Source: Streptomyces sp. 35G-GA-8
GTDB lineage: Bacteria; Actinomycetota; Actinomycetes; Streptomycetales; Streptomycetaceae
Assembly: GCF_023534745.1 (NCBI RefSeq)
Contig: NZ_JAMHJQ010000001.1
Span: forward strand, 673,243 to 737,242
Direction: 5' to 3'
Length of the DNA stretch: 64,000 nt
Position 1 is the stretch's first letter. Each line of letters starts with the position of its first letter. The notes under the pieces are model-generated. The model was given only the letters and a program-made list of their open reading frames with translations. It ran no database searches and was not told where the DNA came from. The translations under genes and the position numbers were made by a program. Below, piece after piece: positions 19,663-28,161 of this stretch.

Positions 19663-19741
19663 CCTTGAGCCTATGAAGCCTTGAGCCGTTGGGGCCTTGA
19701 GTGGTTGGGGCCTTCAGCCGTTGGGGCCTTCAGCCTTTGAG
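19663..19741. repeat. Five 16-bp tandem units between permease and GH106 genes
   Basis: Imperfect 16-base units starting CCTT(G/C)AG: 19663-19678, 19679-19694, 19695-19710, 19711-19726 and a partial 19727-19741. A decayed unit lies at 19651-19662. The last unit overlaps the stop codon of the MalG-like gene. It fills the only sizeable gap in the operon. Confidence 0.85.
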
Positions 19742-20596
19742 TCCGCCCGCGAAGCCCTTGATCACATACCGCTGAAGCAGCAGGAAGACCACGAGGATCG
19801 GCAGGGCGGCCAGCGCCAGACCGGCGAAGACGAGGCCGTAGTCGGAGACGTACTGGCCCACGAACGAGAACACGCCCACGGGGACGGTCTCCTTGCCGGA
19901 TCCGCCGAGATACAGCAGCGGGGTGAAGAAGTCGTTCCAGACGAAGACCGCGTTGAGGATGATCACGGTGCCGGTGATCGGCCGCAGCAGGGGGAAGACG
20001 ATACGGGTGAACGCCTGGCGGTGGTTACAGCCGTCGATGAGCGCGGCCTGGGCGTAGTCCTGGGGCAGGGCGCGGATGAACCCCGTGTAGAGGAAGACCG
20101 TGAACGGCAGTTGGATGCCCGTGTAGAAGAGGACCATGCCGTGGTACGTACCGAGCCAGCCGAGGTCGTCGACGAGCTTGTACAGCGGGATCATGCCGAG
20201 CTGGAACGGCAGCACGATACCCAGCAGGAAGAGGATGTAGAGCCCGTAGCCGAGTCCCCGGGCGCGGCGCGCGAGGTAGTAGGCGCCGGTGGAGCCGAGG
20301 ACGATCAGCAGCAGCAGACTGACGACGGTGATGATCGCGCTGTTGAGCAGGGCGGGTCCGAGGGAGGCGGAGGACCACGCGTTGCCGAAGTTGGCGAAGG
20401 TGGGTGGCGCGGGCGGTGACAAGGGCGAGTCCGCGATCTGCGCCGGATCCTTCATCGCCAGCGTGACCAGCGCGTACACCGGGAACAGGAACACCACCGC
20501 GACGGCGGCCATGACCAGTTCCAGGGCGTAACCGCCGTACCGGGGGCGGCGCCTGCCGGGTGCGCTGCGGGCGGTCGTGGCGGTGGTGGTGCTCAC
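19730..20596 (-). CDS. Sugar ABC transporter permease, MalG-type
   Basis: A 288-residue inner permease of a carbohydrate ABC transporter (CUT1). The GTG at 20596 overlaps the stop of the MalF-type gene in a GTGA and has GGAGGT upstream. Six hydrophobic segments are visible, including LVMAAVAVVFLFPVYALVTLA at the N-terminus. The EAA loop reads QAALIDGCNHRQAFTRIVFPL near residue 190. It forms the membrane channel with the product of the preceding gene. With a binding protein and two rhamnosidases in the same operon, a rhamnose-containing oligosaccharide or glycoside is the likely cargo. No ATPase gene is present; the shared MsiK ATPase is the usual partner in Streptomyces. Confidence 0.93.
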   Translation of the reverse strand: MSTTTATTARSAPGRRRPRYGGYALELVMAAVAVVFLFPVYALVTLAMKDPAQIADSPLSPPAPPTFANFGNAWSSASLGPALLNSAIITVVSLLLLIVLGSTGAYYLARRARGLGYGLYILFLLGIVLPFQLGMIPLYKLVDDLGWLGTYHGMVLFYTGIQLPFTVFLYTGFIRALPQDYAQAALIDGCNHRQAFTRIVFPLLRPITGTVIILNAVFVWNDFFTPLLYLGGSGKETVPVGVFSFVGQYVSDYGLVFAGLALAALPILVVFLLLQRYVIKGFAGGLKG

Positions 20597-21588
20597 GCGG
20601 TGACCTCCCGGGCGCGCAGATAACGGAGTTGGACGAGGGAGACGGCGGCGACGAACAGAGCGAGGACGAGCGCGACGGCGGTGCTGTAGCCGAACTTCCC
20701 GAAGACGAAGGCCTCTTTGTACAGCACGGTCGAGAGCGTCTCGCTCGATGTGCCGGGGCCGCCGTTGGTGGCCGCGTAGACCTGGTCGAAGAGCTTGAGG
20801 CCGCCGATGGTCGACAGCATGAGGTTGATGGTCAGTGCCGGGGCCAGCAGCGGCCAGGTGACATAACGGAAGCGCTGCCAGGTGCCCGCGCCGTCGATAC
20901 GGGCGGCCTCGTGGAGTTCGGCGGGTACGCCCTGGAGGCCGGCGAGGAAGATGACCATCGAGTATCCGGCGTACTGCCAGACGACCATGGCGGCGACGGA
21001 CCAGAGCGCGAGCGAGGGGTTGCCGAGCCAGTCCTGCCGCAGTCCGCCGAGGCCGAGAGCGCCGAGGATCGCGTTGAGCCCCGCGCCGTTGTCCGGGTTG
21101 TAGACGTACTTCCACAGGAAGGCGACCATGACGGGGCTGACGACGGCGGGCGCGAAGAAGATCACCCGTAGCAGCGACCGGGATCTGATGTTGGCGTTCA
21201 CGCCGAGCGCGAGCAGCAGCCCGATGCCGTTCTGGACGATGACCACCGCGAGCGTGAGCAGCAGGGTGTTGCTGACGGACTCCAGGGCGCGGTCGTCGTC
21301 CAGCAGGGTACGGAAGTTGTCCAGGCCGACGAAGGCGAAGTCGCCGACGCCGGACCAGTCGGTGAAGGCGTACACCACCCCGGCGAGGCTCGGATAGAGG
21401 ACGACGACGGCGTACACGAGGAGCGCGGGGACGACGAAGGCCCAGGGCGGGAGGGTGGCGTCGCGAGGGCGCCGGGTCCGTCCCGCCGGAGCGGGCGCGC
21501 CGCCCTTCGCGGGCGCCGCGCCGGCCACCACGCCGGATCGCTCATGGTCGGAGGCATCGGAAGCAGCCGTGTCCGGCAGGGAGTTCAC
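20593..21588 (-). CDS. Sugar ABC transporter permease, MalF-type
   Basis: A 331-residue CUT1 permease. The GTG at 21588 overlaps the binding-protein stop by four bases (GTGA). A charged, proline- and alanine-rich N-terminal tail of about 45 residues precedes the first membrane span PPWAFVVPALLVYAVVVLYP. The EAA loop is HEAARIDGAGTWQRFRYVTWPL. This subunit pairs with the MalG-type permease encoded directly downstream. The long soluble tail is common in actinobacterial MalF proteins. Specificity is inferred only from the flanking GH78 and GH106 genes. Confidence 0.93.
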   Translation of the reverse strand: MNSLPDTAASDASDHERSGVVAGAAPAKGGAPAPAGRTRRPRDATLPPWAFVVPALLVYAVVVLYPSLAGVVYAFTDWSGVGDFAFVGLDNFRTLLDDDRALESVSNTLLLTLAVVIVQNGIGLLLALGVNANIRSRSLLRVIFFAPAVVSPVMVAFLWKYVYNPDNGAGLNAILGALGLGGLRQDWLGNPSLALWSVAAMVVWQYAGYSMVIFLAGLQGVPAELHEAARIDGAGTWQRFRYVTWPLLAPALTINLMLSTIGGLKLFDQVYAATNGGPGTSSETLSTVLYKEAFVFGKFGYSTAVALVLALFVAAVSLVQLRYLRAREVTA

Positions 21589-22895
21589 GAGGCCTTCCCG
21601 TACGCCTGGTCCATCTTCCCCAGCGCGCCCGCGACATCCGTCTTCCCCGCGAGCAGTTCCTGCACGGCGGCGAAGTGGGCGGGCTGGACCTCGGCGTTGG
21701 GCCAGCTCTGGTCCATGAAGGGGACGGCGCGGTTGGCGTCGATGATGGGCAGGAAGTCGGCGAGGGCGGGATCGATCTTGGTGGTGGCGTCGCGGGTGAA
21801 GGGGATCGCCGAGACGGCCGTCGCCCAGCGGTTGATGTTCTGTTGCTGTCCCAGGAATTCGATGAACGCCTTCGCCTCGGCCGGGTTCTTGGCGTGCGCG
21901 GCGACGCCGAGGCCGACGACGATGCCCGCCGGAATCCATGGCTCGGCGGCGTTGTCACCGCCGGGGAAGGGGAACATGCCCAGGTCGTCGGGGGTGGAGG
22001 TGGCCTGCCGGAAGTTGGCGAGTACGGCCGAGACCTGGACGGCCATGGCGGCCTTCCCGCTCGCGACCAGCGAGGTCTGCTGCTCGTAGGTGGTGCCGTT
22101 GGGGTTGTCGTTGAAGAAGCCCTTGCGCTGGAGCTCCTGGTACTTGCCCATGGCGTCGGCCCAGCCGGAGCCGACGAACTTCGCGCGGCCGGCGGCCATG
22201 TCGGCGTCGAAGCCCGGGGTCTTGGCGTAGACGGCGTTGGGGACCAGCGCGTAGCTGATCAGCTGGGTGACCCAGGGGGTCTGGGCGCCGAGCGCGATGG
22301 GCACTATGCCCTTGGCCTTGAGCCTGGCGCAGACATCGAGCAGTTCGCTCCATGTCCTGGGCGGCTGGACGCCCGCCGTGGCGAAGGCCTTCTTGTTGTA
22401 GATGGCGCCGATGACACTGCTGCCCGCGGAGTACAGATAGGTCTTGCCGTCGTGGCGGTAGGCGGGGTCGAAGTTCTTGGGGATGCGCCGGGTCCACCGC
22501 TGTTCGCCGAGGTCGGTGAGGAGTCCGGCCTTGGCCAGCTCGACCATGGACATCGCGCTGCCACTGCCGGGGAACAGCACATGCACATCGGGGGCGTTGC
22601 CGCCGGCGAGCTGGGTGCGTACGACCGTCTGCACCTGGTCGGTGGGGGCGAAGGACGTGGAGAAGGCGGCATCGGGGTGGCTCTCGCGGTAGAGCGCGAG
22701 CAGTTCCTCGATGGGCTTCTGCTGGTCGGCGACGCCGACGACACGTACCTTGCCCGAGCCGCCGGAGCCGGAGCACGCGGTGAGCAGCGGGGGAAGCGCG
22801 GCCAGGGCCGCGACTGCGCCGCCGGCGCGCAGGAACCCCCGCCGGCCGACCGTGCCCGGGACAGACTCCGACAGGCTGCGGGAACCGGTGGTCAT
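21585..22895 (-). CDS. Extracellular sugar-binding lipoprotein of ABC transporter
   Basis: A 436-residue ABC solute-binding protein. The ATG at 22895 overlaps the GH78 stop codon (ATGA) and follows GAGGAGG. The leader has a twin-arginine motif (VGRRGFLRAGG) and a lipobox ending LTAC, so Tat export and lipid anchoring are likely. Family-typical regions include VGVADQQKPIEELLALYRE, a GNAPDVHVLFPGSG hinge motif and a C-terminal AGKTDVAGALGKMDQAY. It is the second gene of the GH78-transport-GH106 operon and would capture a rhamnosylated oligosaccharide outside the cell. The exact ligand is not readable. Confidence 0.93.
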   Translation of the reverse strand: MTTGSRSLSESVPGTVGRRGFLRAGGAVAALAALPPLLTACSGSGGSGKVRVVGVADQQKPIEELLALYRESHPDAAFSTSFAPTDQVQTVVRTQLAGGNAPDVHVLFPGSGSAMSMVELAKAGLLTDLGEQRWTRRIPKNFDPAYRHDGKTYLYSAGSSVIGAIYNKKAFATAGVQPPRTWSELLDVCARLKAKGIVPIALGAQTPWVTQLISYALVPNAVYAKTPGFDADMAAGRAKFVGSGWADAMGKYQELQRKGFFNDNPNGTTYEQQTSLVASGKAAMAVQVSAVLANFRQATSTPDDLGMFPFPGGDNAAEPWIPAGIVVGLGVAAHAKNPAEAKAFIEFLGQQQNINRWATAVSAIPFTRDATTKIDPALADFLPIIDANRAVPFMDQSWPNAEVQPAHFAAVQELLAGKTDVAGALGKMDQAYGKAS

Positions 22896-25800
22896 GGTGT
22901 GTCCTCCTCGTGGGATCCGGCGAGCGACGCCGCCGGGCTTGGAGCACGTCGGGGCGCGGGGCTCGCGACGGGCGCCGTCGGGTACCCGCCCGTGGGACGC
23001 GAGGGGTACGGGGGACGCGAGGGGTACGACGCGGTGAAGCGGTAGACGCCCGAGCCGACGCGGTAGACCGAGTGGCCGGTGCCGGTGCCGGTGTCGGTGC
23101 CTGTGTGGGTGTCGGTGTGGGCGACGGGGGCGGTCGCGAGGAGCGTCAGGTGCTCGCCGTCCACCGGTACCGCGCCCGACTCGCGGACCGAGTCGTGGTC
23201 GTCGGTGGGCACATGCACCTCGGCGCTCGCGCCCGGTGGCACCTGGACGCGCAGGCCGATGGTGCGGTCGTGGCGTTCCCAGCGCACCGTGACGGTGCCC
23301 CGGGCCGATTCGTAACCCGCGCTCGCGTGGCTGAGTTCGCCGGGCCGGGGCCGGATCAGCAGCCGCCGGTATCCGGTGGAGTCCGGGCGCTGGTCGAGTC
23401 CGGCGACGCCCCGGTAGAGCCATTCGCCGATCGAGCCGAGCGCGTAGTGGTTGAAGGAGTTCATCGAGGGGGCGCGGAACCCCGTACCGGGTGTCCAGCC
23501 GTCCCAGCGTTCCCAGATGGTGGTGGCGCCGTGGCGCAGCGGGAACAGCCAGGACGGCACCTCGGTACGGCGCAGCAGCGCGTGCGCCAGGTCCGCGCGG
23601 CCGTACGCGTCCAGCACGGGCGCGGCGAGCGCGACACCGAGGAAGCCGGTCTGGAGGGCGGGTCCTGCCGTCTCGATGAGTTCGGCGAGCCGCCGGGCGG
23701 CGGGGCCGGTGGCGTCCTCGGGCAGCAGGCCGAAGGCGAGGGCGACGAGATAGCCGGTCTGGGTGTCGCCGGCGATCCGTACGGTGGGCTCGCCTGCCGC
23801 GTCCTTGTCGGTCGTCACGAACTGTTCATTGAAGGCGGTACGGATGTCGGCGGCCAGCCGGTGACAGTCCCGCGCCGCATCCGGGAGCGCCAGCACCTCG
23901 GCGGTGCTCGCCGTCAGGGTCGTGCTGTGCGCGAAGTAGGCGGTGGCGATGACCTCGCGCGGGGTCGGGACCCCGGGGGCGAGCCAGTCGGAGAAGTGCG
24001 GACCGACATGGCGGCGCCAGATCAGGTCGGGGTTGTGACGGTGGATCAGATCGACCCAGGCGCGCATGGCGGGCAGCGCGCGGGCCAGGAAGCGCGGGTC
24101 GTCGTAGGTGCGGTACAGATGCCAGGGGATGAGCACACCCGCGTCGCCCCAGCCGGGGGCGCCCTCGTCGGCGACGCCGATGAGACGCGGCGCGACATTG
24201 GTGAACCCGCCCTCGGGGGTACGGGCGTCCTCGATGTCGCGGAGCCACTTGGTGAAGAACGCGGCGACATCGGCGTTGAGCGCGGCGGTCGGCAGGAAGA
24301 CCTGCGCGTCGGCGAGCCAGCCGAGCCGTTCGTCGCGCTGCGGGCAGTCCGTGGGCACACTGACGAAGTTCGAGCGCTGTCCCCAGACCACACAGTCGTG
24401 GAGCCGGCGGATCTCGGGGTCGGAGCAGTCGAACGCGCCGGACCATGGTGTGTCGCTGTGCAGCGCCACGGCGACGACATCGGAGTCGTACAGCCGCGGG
24501 ATTCCGCTGATCTCCACGAAACGGAACCCGTGGTACGTGAAGCGCGGCTCGAAGACGACATGTTCACGGCCGTCACCGATCAGTACGTCGGTGGCGGCGG
24601 CGGTGCGCAGGTTCGCGGTGTAGAGGCGGCCCGTCTCGTCCAGCGCCTCGGCATGGCGTACGACCACCCGCGCGCCGGCGGCGAGTCCGGCGACGCGGAG
24701 CCGCACCCGGCCGGCGAGGTTCTGGCCGAAGTCGACGATATGGGTGTCGTGTCCGGCGTCGCCCCGCTCCCCGTCGCCCCGCTCCCCTTCGCCCCGTTCT
24801 CCTTCGCCCCGTTCTCCTTCGCCCTCCTGGCGGGGGACGCGGGTGATCGAGCGGGGGCGCAAGGCGGTCGTGGCACGTACCGGTTCGTCGACGGACGCCA
24901 CGAGCAGACGATGGTCGGTGTCCGTGATCAGCGCCGGTGACCACTCCGTGTCGTCGAAGCCGGGCAGTTCCCAGCCGTCTGCGGCGTGCCGCAGATCATG
25001 GCACTCCCCCATGAGCAGATCGGCGTGCCGGATCGCGCCGGTGTGGGTACGCCAGGTGTCGTCGGTGACGACCGTGGTGGTACGGCCGTCGGCGTCCTCG
25101 ATATGAAGCTCCGCCAGGAACTGCGGGAACGCGCCGTAGTGGGCGCCGGCCCTGCGGGGCTCGAAGCCGACGAAACCGCTCCACCAGCCGTCGGCGACGG
25201 TCGCGGCGAGGACGTTCTCGCCGTCGCGGACCAGTTCGGTCACGTCGTACGTCTGGTACTGCACGCGACGGGTGTAGTCGGTCCAGCCGGGCGCGAGTTC
25301 CGCGTCGCCGACCCGGGTGCCGTTGAGGCGGACCTCGTACAGACCGCGCGCGCTGACATAGAGCCGGGCGCGGACGGCCTCGGGGCCGGTGAAGACGCGC
25401 CGGAGCAAGGGGCAGGGGGCGAGACCGTGGTCGTCCAGGGCGCGTTCGCCCTCGGTCGGCGCGTCCATGACCGGGATCGGGCGGGGATCGTGGCCGATCC
25501 ACGAGGCACGCCACTCGTCCGTGCCATGGAACGCGGTCTCGAACCAGGATGTCGCCTCGACGGCGGCGGCCGAACCGGTCCTGGCCTCCGTCCCGTTGGG
25601 GTCGGGACTGTTGGGATCGGGACCGTTGGGGCCGGGCCGCTCGGCCGGGGGTTCGGGCCGCTCGGCCGGCCAGACGGCGACCCGCCAGTGGTAGCGCGTA
25701 CGGGACTTCAGCGCGGGTCCCGCGTAGACGGCGCCGATCGCGTCGGGGTCCTCGATCCGGCCGGTGTCCCAGAGGGGTTGGCCTCCCTCGTCCAAGTCCT

Positions 25801-25957
25801 CGGCCCGGTCGGCGACCCGCACGCGGTACGCGAGGGGCGCGTCGCCCCGGTGCGCGGACGCGAGCCGCCAGGAGAGCAGGGGCGCGGCCTCGTCGATGCC
25901 CAGCGGGGTGGCGCGGTGGTCGCATCGCAGGGCGTAGGGCCGCAGGGACACGAGCAC
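22892..25957 (-). CDS. GH78 alpha-L-rhamnosidase
   Basis: A 1021-residue GH78 rhamnosidase. The N-terminal beta-sandwich has LLSWRL and TRYHWRVAVW. The Bac_rhamnosid_N part has ARLYVSARGLYEVRLNGTRVG. The (alpha/alpha)6 catalytic domain begins with the hallmark PTDCPQRDERLGWLADAQVF near residues 535-555, which holds the catalytic Asp/Glu cluster; a further acid lies in TTIWERWDGWTPGTGF. There is no signal peptide, so it is probably cytoplasmic. It leads an operon whose genes overlap by four bases, and it probably trims rhamnose from glycosides brought in by the adjacent transporter. Low-complexity inserts interrupt it: PNGPDPNSPDPNG near 115 and a GE/GD-ER repeat near 385. The C-terminal threonine-rich THTGTDTGTGTG is also unusual. 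Confidence 0.95.
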   Translation of the reverse strand: MLVSLRPYALRCDHRATPLGIDEAAPLLSWRLASAHRGDAPLAYRVRVADRAEDLDEGGQPLWDTGRIEDPDAIGAVYAGPALKSRTRYHWRVAVWPAERPEPPAERPGPNGPDPNSPDPNGTEARTGSAAAVEATSWFETAFHGTDEWRASWIGHDPRPIPVMDAPTEGERALDDHGLAPCPLLRRVFTGPEAVRARLYVSARGLYEVRLNGTRVGDAELAPGWTDYTRRVQYQTYDVTELVRDGENVLAATVADGWWSGFVGFEPRRAGAHYGAFPQFLAELHIEDADGRTTTVVTDDTWRTHTGAIRHADLLMGECHDLRHAADGWELPGFDDTEWSPALITDTDHRLLVASVDEPVRATTALRPRSITRVPRQEGEGERGEGERGEGERGDGERGDAGHDTHIVDFGQNLAGRVRLRVAGLAAGARVVVRHAEALDETGRLYTANLRTAAATDVLIGDGREHVVFEPRFTYHGFRFVEISGIPRLYDSDVVAVALHSDTPWSGAFDCSDPEIRRLHDCVVWGQRSNFVSVPTDCPQRDERLGWLADAQVFLPTAALNADVAAFFTKWLRDIEDARTPEGGFTNVAPRLIGVADEGAPGWGDAGVLIPWHLYRTYDDPRFLARALPAMRAWVDLIHRHNPDLIWRRHVGPHFSDWLAPGVPTPREVIATAYFAHSTTLTASTAEVLALPDAARDCHRLAADIRTAFNEQFVTTDKDAAGEPTVRIAGDTQTGYLVALAFGLLPEDATGPAARRLAELIETAGPALQTGFLGVALAAPVLDAYGRADLAHALLRRTEVPSWLFPLRHGATTIWERWDGWTPGTGFRAPSMNSFNHYALGSIGEWLYRGVAGLDQRPDSTGYRRLLIRPRPGELSHASAGYESARGTVTVRWERHDRTIGLRVQVPPGASAEVHVPTDDHDSVRESGAVPVDGEHLTLLATAPVAHTDTHTGTDTGTGTGHSVYRVGSGVYRFTASYPSRPPYPSRPTGGYPTAPVASPAPRRAPSPAASLAGSHEEDTP
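24761..24820. repeat. Four in-frame 15-bp tandem units within the GH78 gene
   Basis: Units at 24761-24775, 24776-24790, 24791-24805 and 24806-24820 are CGCCCCG(C/T)TC(C/T)CC-type repeats; the last two are identical. On the coding strand they give repeating GERGE/GERGD pentapeptides. Changes in copy number would keep the frame. Confidence 0.9.
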
Positions 25958-26054
25958 GTCCTTCCTTCGCGCCGGGAGCGGCGCGTCAGCGTCGACTGTT
26001 CGTCAGTTCGTCCGCTCGTCGTCACTTGCACGGCGTGAAGACGACCATCTTCGA

Positions 26055-26075
26055 ATGTGAAATCTAACGTGAATT
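26055..26075. promoter_or_regulatory. Direct-repeat operator candidate, rhamnosidase promoter copy
   Basis: ATGTGAAAT-CTA-ACGTGAATT: two half-sites 12 bp apart, 98 bp before the GH78 start. It matches the site before the FGGY kinase (11825-11845) in the first 9 bases and in spacing. Confidence 0.5.
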
Positions 26076-26242
26076 CTGTGGCGTGGAGACTATGAGCCCC
26101 CCACGAGAGGTGTCAAGAGTGTTACCGGGGTGCGCGTTGGCCATCTCATGCCGCGATCGATCTTCGCTGAGGAGCCGCTTACAGTCGCCTACGACAAGCG
26201 TTGTAGCCCCCACAGCGGGTGCTCTTGTACCCCGTGATTCTC

Positions 26243-26263
26243 ATGTGATATTCACCGTGTGAT
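26243..26263. promoter_or_regulatory. Direct-repeat operator candidate, second copy in the gap
   Basis: ATGTGATAT-TCA-CCGTGTGAT has the same 12-bp spacing as the copies at 26055 and 11825, with one mismatch in the first half and more in the second. It is 92 bp before the PhoD start. It is the weakest of the three. Confidence 0.35.
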
Positions 26264-26355
26264 TACAACACGAACGGACGTTAAATCAAGCGCCGATACC
26301 CCTTCGAGTACCTCGGCTCGGGCGGGATCCCGCACGACGGAACGGACCAGCATCC

Positions 26356-27966
26356 ATGCCACTGAACAGTGGGATCGACAGATCCAGAGGGTTGGGGCGA
26401 CGCGCGATGCTCGGCGCCTCGGGAACGCTCGCGTTGGCGTTCGCCGCCGGCAACCTGTCGGCCGGCCGGGCCGCGGCCGCCGAGCGATTCACTGAGGACC
26501 CCTTCACCCTGGGGGTCGCGTCCGGCGACCCCTGGCCGGACGGATTCGTCCTGTGGACCCGCCTCGCGCCTCACCCCCTCGCCCCCGATGGCAACGGCGG
26601 CATGCCGCCCCTCCCGGTCACGGTCCTGTGGGAGGTCGCCGAGGACGAACGCTTCCGGCGTGTCGTACGCCGGGGACGGACCAAGGCGGTGGCGGAGCTC
26701 GCCCACTCGGTCCATGTCGAACTGACGGGCCTTCAGTCCGGTCGGCAGTACTACTACCGGTTCAGCGCGGGCGGTGTGATCAGCCCCGTCGGCCGCACCC
26801 GTACCGCGCCCTCGCCGCACAGCCGGCCCAGGGAGCTGAACTTCGCCTTCGTCTCCTGCCAGGCGTGGTTCGAGGGCTTCTACACCGCCTATCGCCATCT
26901 CGCGCAGGAGGACATCGATCTCATCCTGCATCTCGGCGACTACATCTACGAGAACCCCATCGACGCGATGGGCGGGGTGCGTCAGGTCCCCGTCGCCGCC
27001 GAGCTGCGCCCCGAGCCGATGGACCTCGCCCAGTACCGCAACCGGCACGCGCTGCACCGCTTCGACCCGGATCTGATCGCCGCCCACCAGGCCCATCCGT
27101 TCGCCGTCGTCTGGGACGACCACGAGGTGGAGGACAACTGGGCGGGCGACCACTCCAAGCTCGACAACGAGCCCGACCAGGACCCCGCGGTCTTCCGCCA
27201 GCGCGCCGCGGCCGCGTTCCAGGCGTACTACGAACACCTGCCGCTGCGCCTGCCCAACAAGCCGAGGGGCTTCGAGGCCCGGCTGTACCGCAAGCTGGGC
27301 TACGGGCGGATGGCCTCGTTCCATATCCTTGACACCCGGCTGTTCCGTGACGACCAGCCCTGCGGTGACGGTACGAAGAGCGGCTGCGACGAGCGCCTCG
27401 ACCCCGACCGCACCATCCTCGGCGCCGAGCAGGAGAGCTGGCTCTACAACAGCCTCGGCCGCTCCGGGACGACCTGGAACTTCATCCCCCAGCAGATCCC
27501 GATGAACCAGGTCGACACCGACCCCGGCCCCGGCCAGTCGTTCGTGATGGACTTCTGGGACGGATACGCGTCCTCGCGGCAGCGGCTGTTCGACCAGATC
27601 GCCGCGCGTCGGGTGAGCAACCCGGTGGTGCTCACCGGCGACATGCACCGCCATCTCGCCGCCAACCTCAAGCGGAACTTCGACGATCCCGACTCCGACA
27701 CGGTCGGCGTCGAATTCGTCGGCACCTCCATCTCCACCAAGATGGACGGCATGGACCTGGACCCCTCGGGGGCGAGCCTGCTCGCGGCCAACTCGCATAT
27801 CGAGTTCACCAACTACCAGCGCGGCTATGTCCGCTGCACGGCCACCCGGGAGTTCTGCCGGGCCGACTTCAAGGTGCTCCCCTACGTCACCCGGCCCGGT
27901 GCGCCCGTGTCGACCCGTATCTCCTATCTCACCGAGGCGGGACGGCCGGGGCTGCAGCGCGCCTGA
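26356..27966 (+). CDS. phoD: PhoD-family alkaline phosphatase/phosphodiesterase, Tat-exported
   Basis: A 536-residue exported metallophosphatase. The leader contains LGRRAMLGASGTLALAFAAG, a twin-arginine signal consistent with PhoD, which is the classic Tat substrate. A PhoD N-terminal fibronectin-like domain (VASGDPWPDGFVLWTRL) leads into the catalytic domain with metal ligands in LHLGDYIYE, VWDDHEVEDNW and VLTGDMHRH. It hydrolyses phosphate mono- or diesters, including teichoic acids, outside the cell, using Ca/Fe-type metals. It is transcribed away from the rhamnosidase operon and ends before a strong hairpin. No convincing PHO box was found upstream, which is odd for a PhoD gene. Confidence 0.95.
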   Translation: MPLNSGIDRSRGLGRRAMLGASGTLALAFAAGNLSAGRAAAAERFTEDPFTLGVASGDPWPDGFVLWTRLAPHPLAPDGNGGMPPLPVTVLWEVAEDERFRRVVRRGRTKAVAELAHSVHVELTGLQSGRQYYYRFSAGGVISPVGRTRTAPSPHSRPRELNFAFVSCQAWFEGFYTAYRHLAQEDIDLILHLGDYIYENPIDAMGGVRQVPVAAELRPEPMDLAQYRNRHALHRFDPDLIAAHQAHPFAVVWDDHEVEDNWAGDHSKLDNEPDQDPAVFRQRAAAAFQAYYEHLPLRLPNKPRGFEARLYRKLGYGRMASFHILDTRLFRDDQPCGDGTKSGCDERLDPDRTILGAEQESWLYNSLGRSGTTWNFIPQQIPMNQVDTDPGPGQSFVMDFWDGYASSRQRLFDQIAARRVSNPVVLTGDMHRHLAANLKRNFDDPDSDTVGVEFVGTSISTKMDGMDLDPSGASLLAANSHIEFTNYQRGYVRCTATREFCRADFKVLPYVTRPGAPVSTRISYLTEAGRPGLQRA

Positions 27967-28088
27967 TGGTACGTCAGCCGCCCTGACCCGTACGGCGGCG
28001 CTACGGTTGCCGGGGCGGCCCCGGGCTCCCACCATCGGAGCGTGGGTGGCCGCCCTCGGACCGTTCCACGGAGCACCGCCCCCGGAGA

Positions 28089-28115
28089 CTCCCCGGGTGG
28101 CTGTCACCCGGGGAG
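28089..28115 (+). terminator. Terminator-like hairpin after phoD
   Basis: Perfect 11-base inverted repeat CTCCCCGGGTG-GCTGT-CACCCGGGGAG about 120 bases after the PhoD stop and 47 bases before the murA start. There is no T-run, which is common in Streptomyces. Confidence 0.65.
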
Positions 28116-28132
28116 CGCACCCCAACAGGCGC

Positions 28133-28152
28133 TTATCTCACACCTGAGATAA
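28133..28152. promoter_or_regulatory. Palindromic operator overlapping -10 of HTH-murA
   Basis: TTATCTCA-CACC-TGAGATAA has perfect 8-base arms and ends 9 bases before the ATG. The inner GATAAT (28148-28153) is a good -10 hexamer and lies inside the right arm. A protein bound here would block RNA polymerase. TATCTC-N6-GAGATA is shared with the palindrome upstream of acnA. Autoregulation by the gene's own HTH domain is inferred. Confidence 0.65.
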
Positions 28153-28161
28153 TCTTCCCCT

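Larger units (their letters stand above)
25958..26355. promoter_or_regulatory. Divergent promoter region, GH78 operon and phoD
   Basis: This 398-base gap separates the rhamnosidase operon (leftward) from the PhoD gene (rightward) and holds no convincing reading frame. It contains two copies of a direct-repeat operator candidate (26055-26075 and 26243-26263). It also has an imperfect palindrome CTACGACAAGCGTTGTAG at 26189-26206 with 6 of 9 pairs matching. Confidence 0.6.

Noticed and set aside
15867-19676. A 1269-codon plus-strand frame across the GH106 gene
   Set aside because: Shadow frame of a large GC-rich gene, rich in Arg, Gly and Pro with no recognisable fold.
19651-19741. Tandem repeats considered as a CRISPR array
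   Set aside because: Units are contiguous 16-mers without unique spacers, and no cas genes are in the window.
26233-26258. Possible PHO box upstream of phoD (TTCTCAT and TATTCAC direct repeat)
   Set aside because: Neither half keeps the GTTCACC core of the Streptomyces PHO box and the 11-bp period is not clean. The same bases fit the 12-bp direct repeat better.
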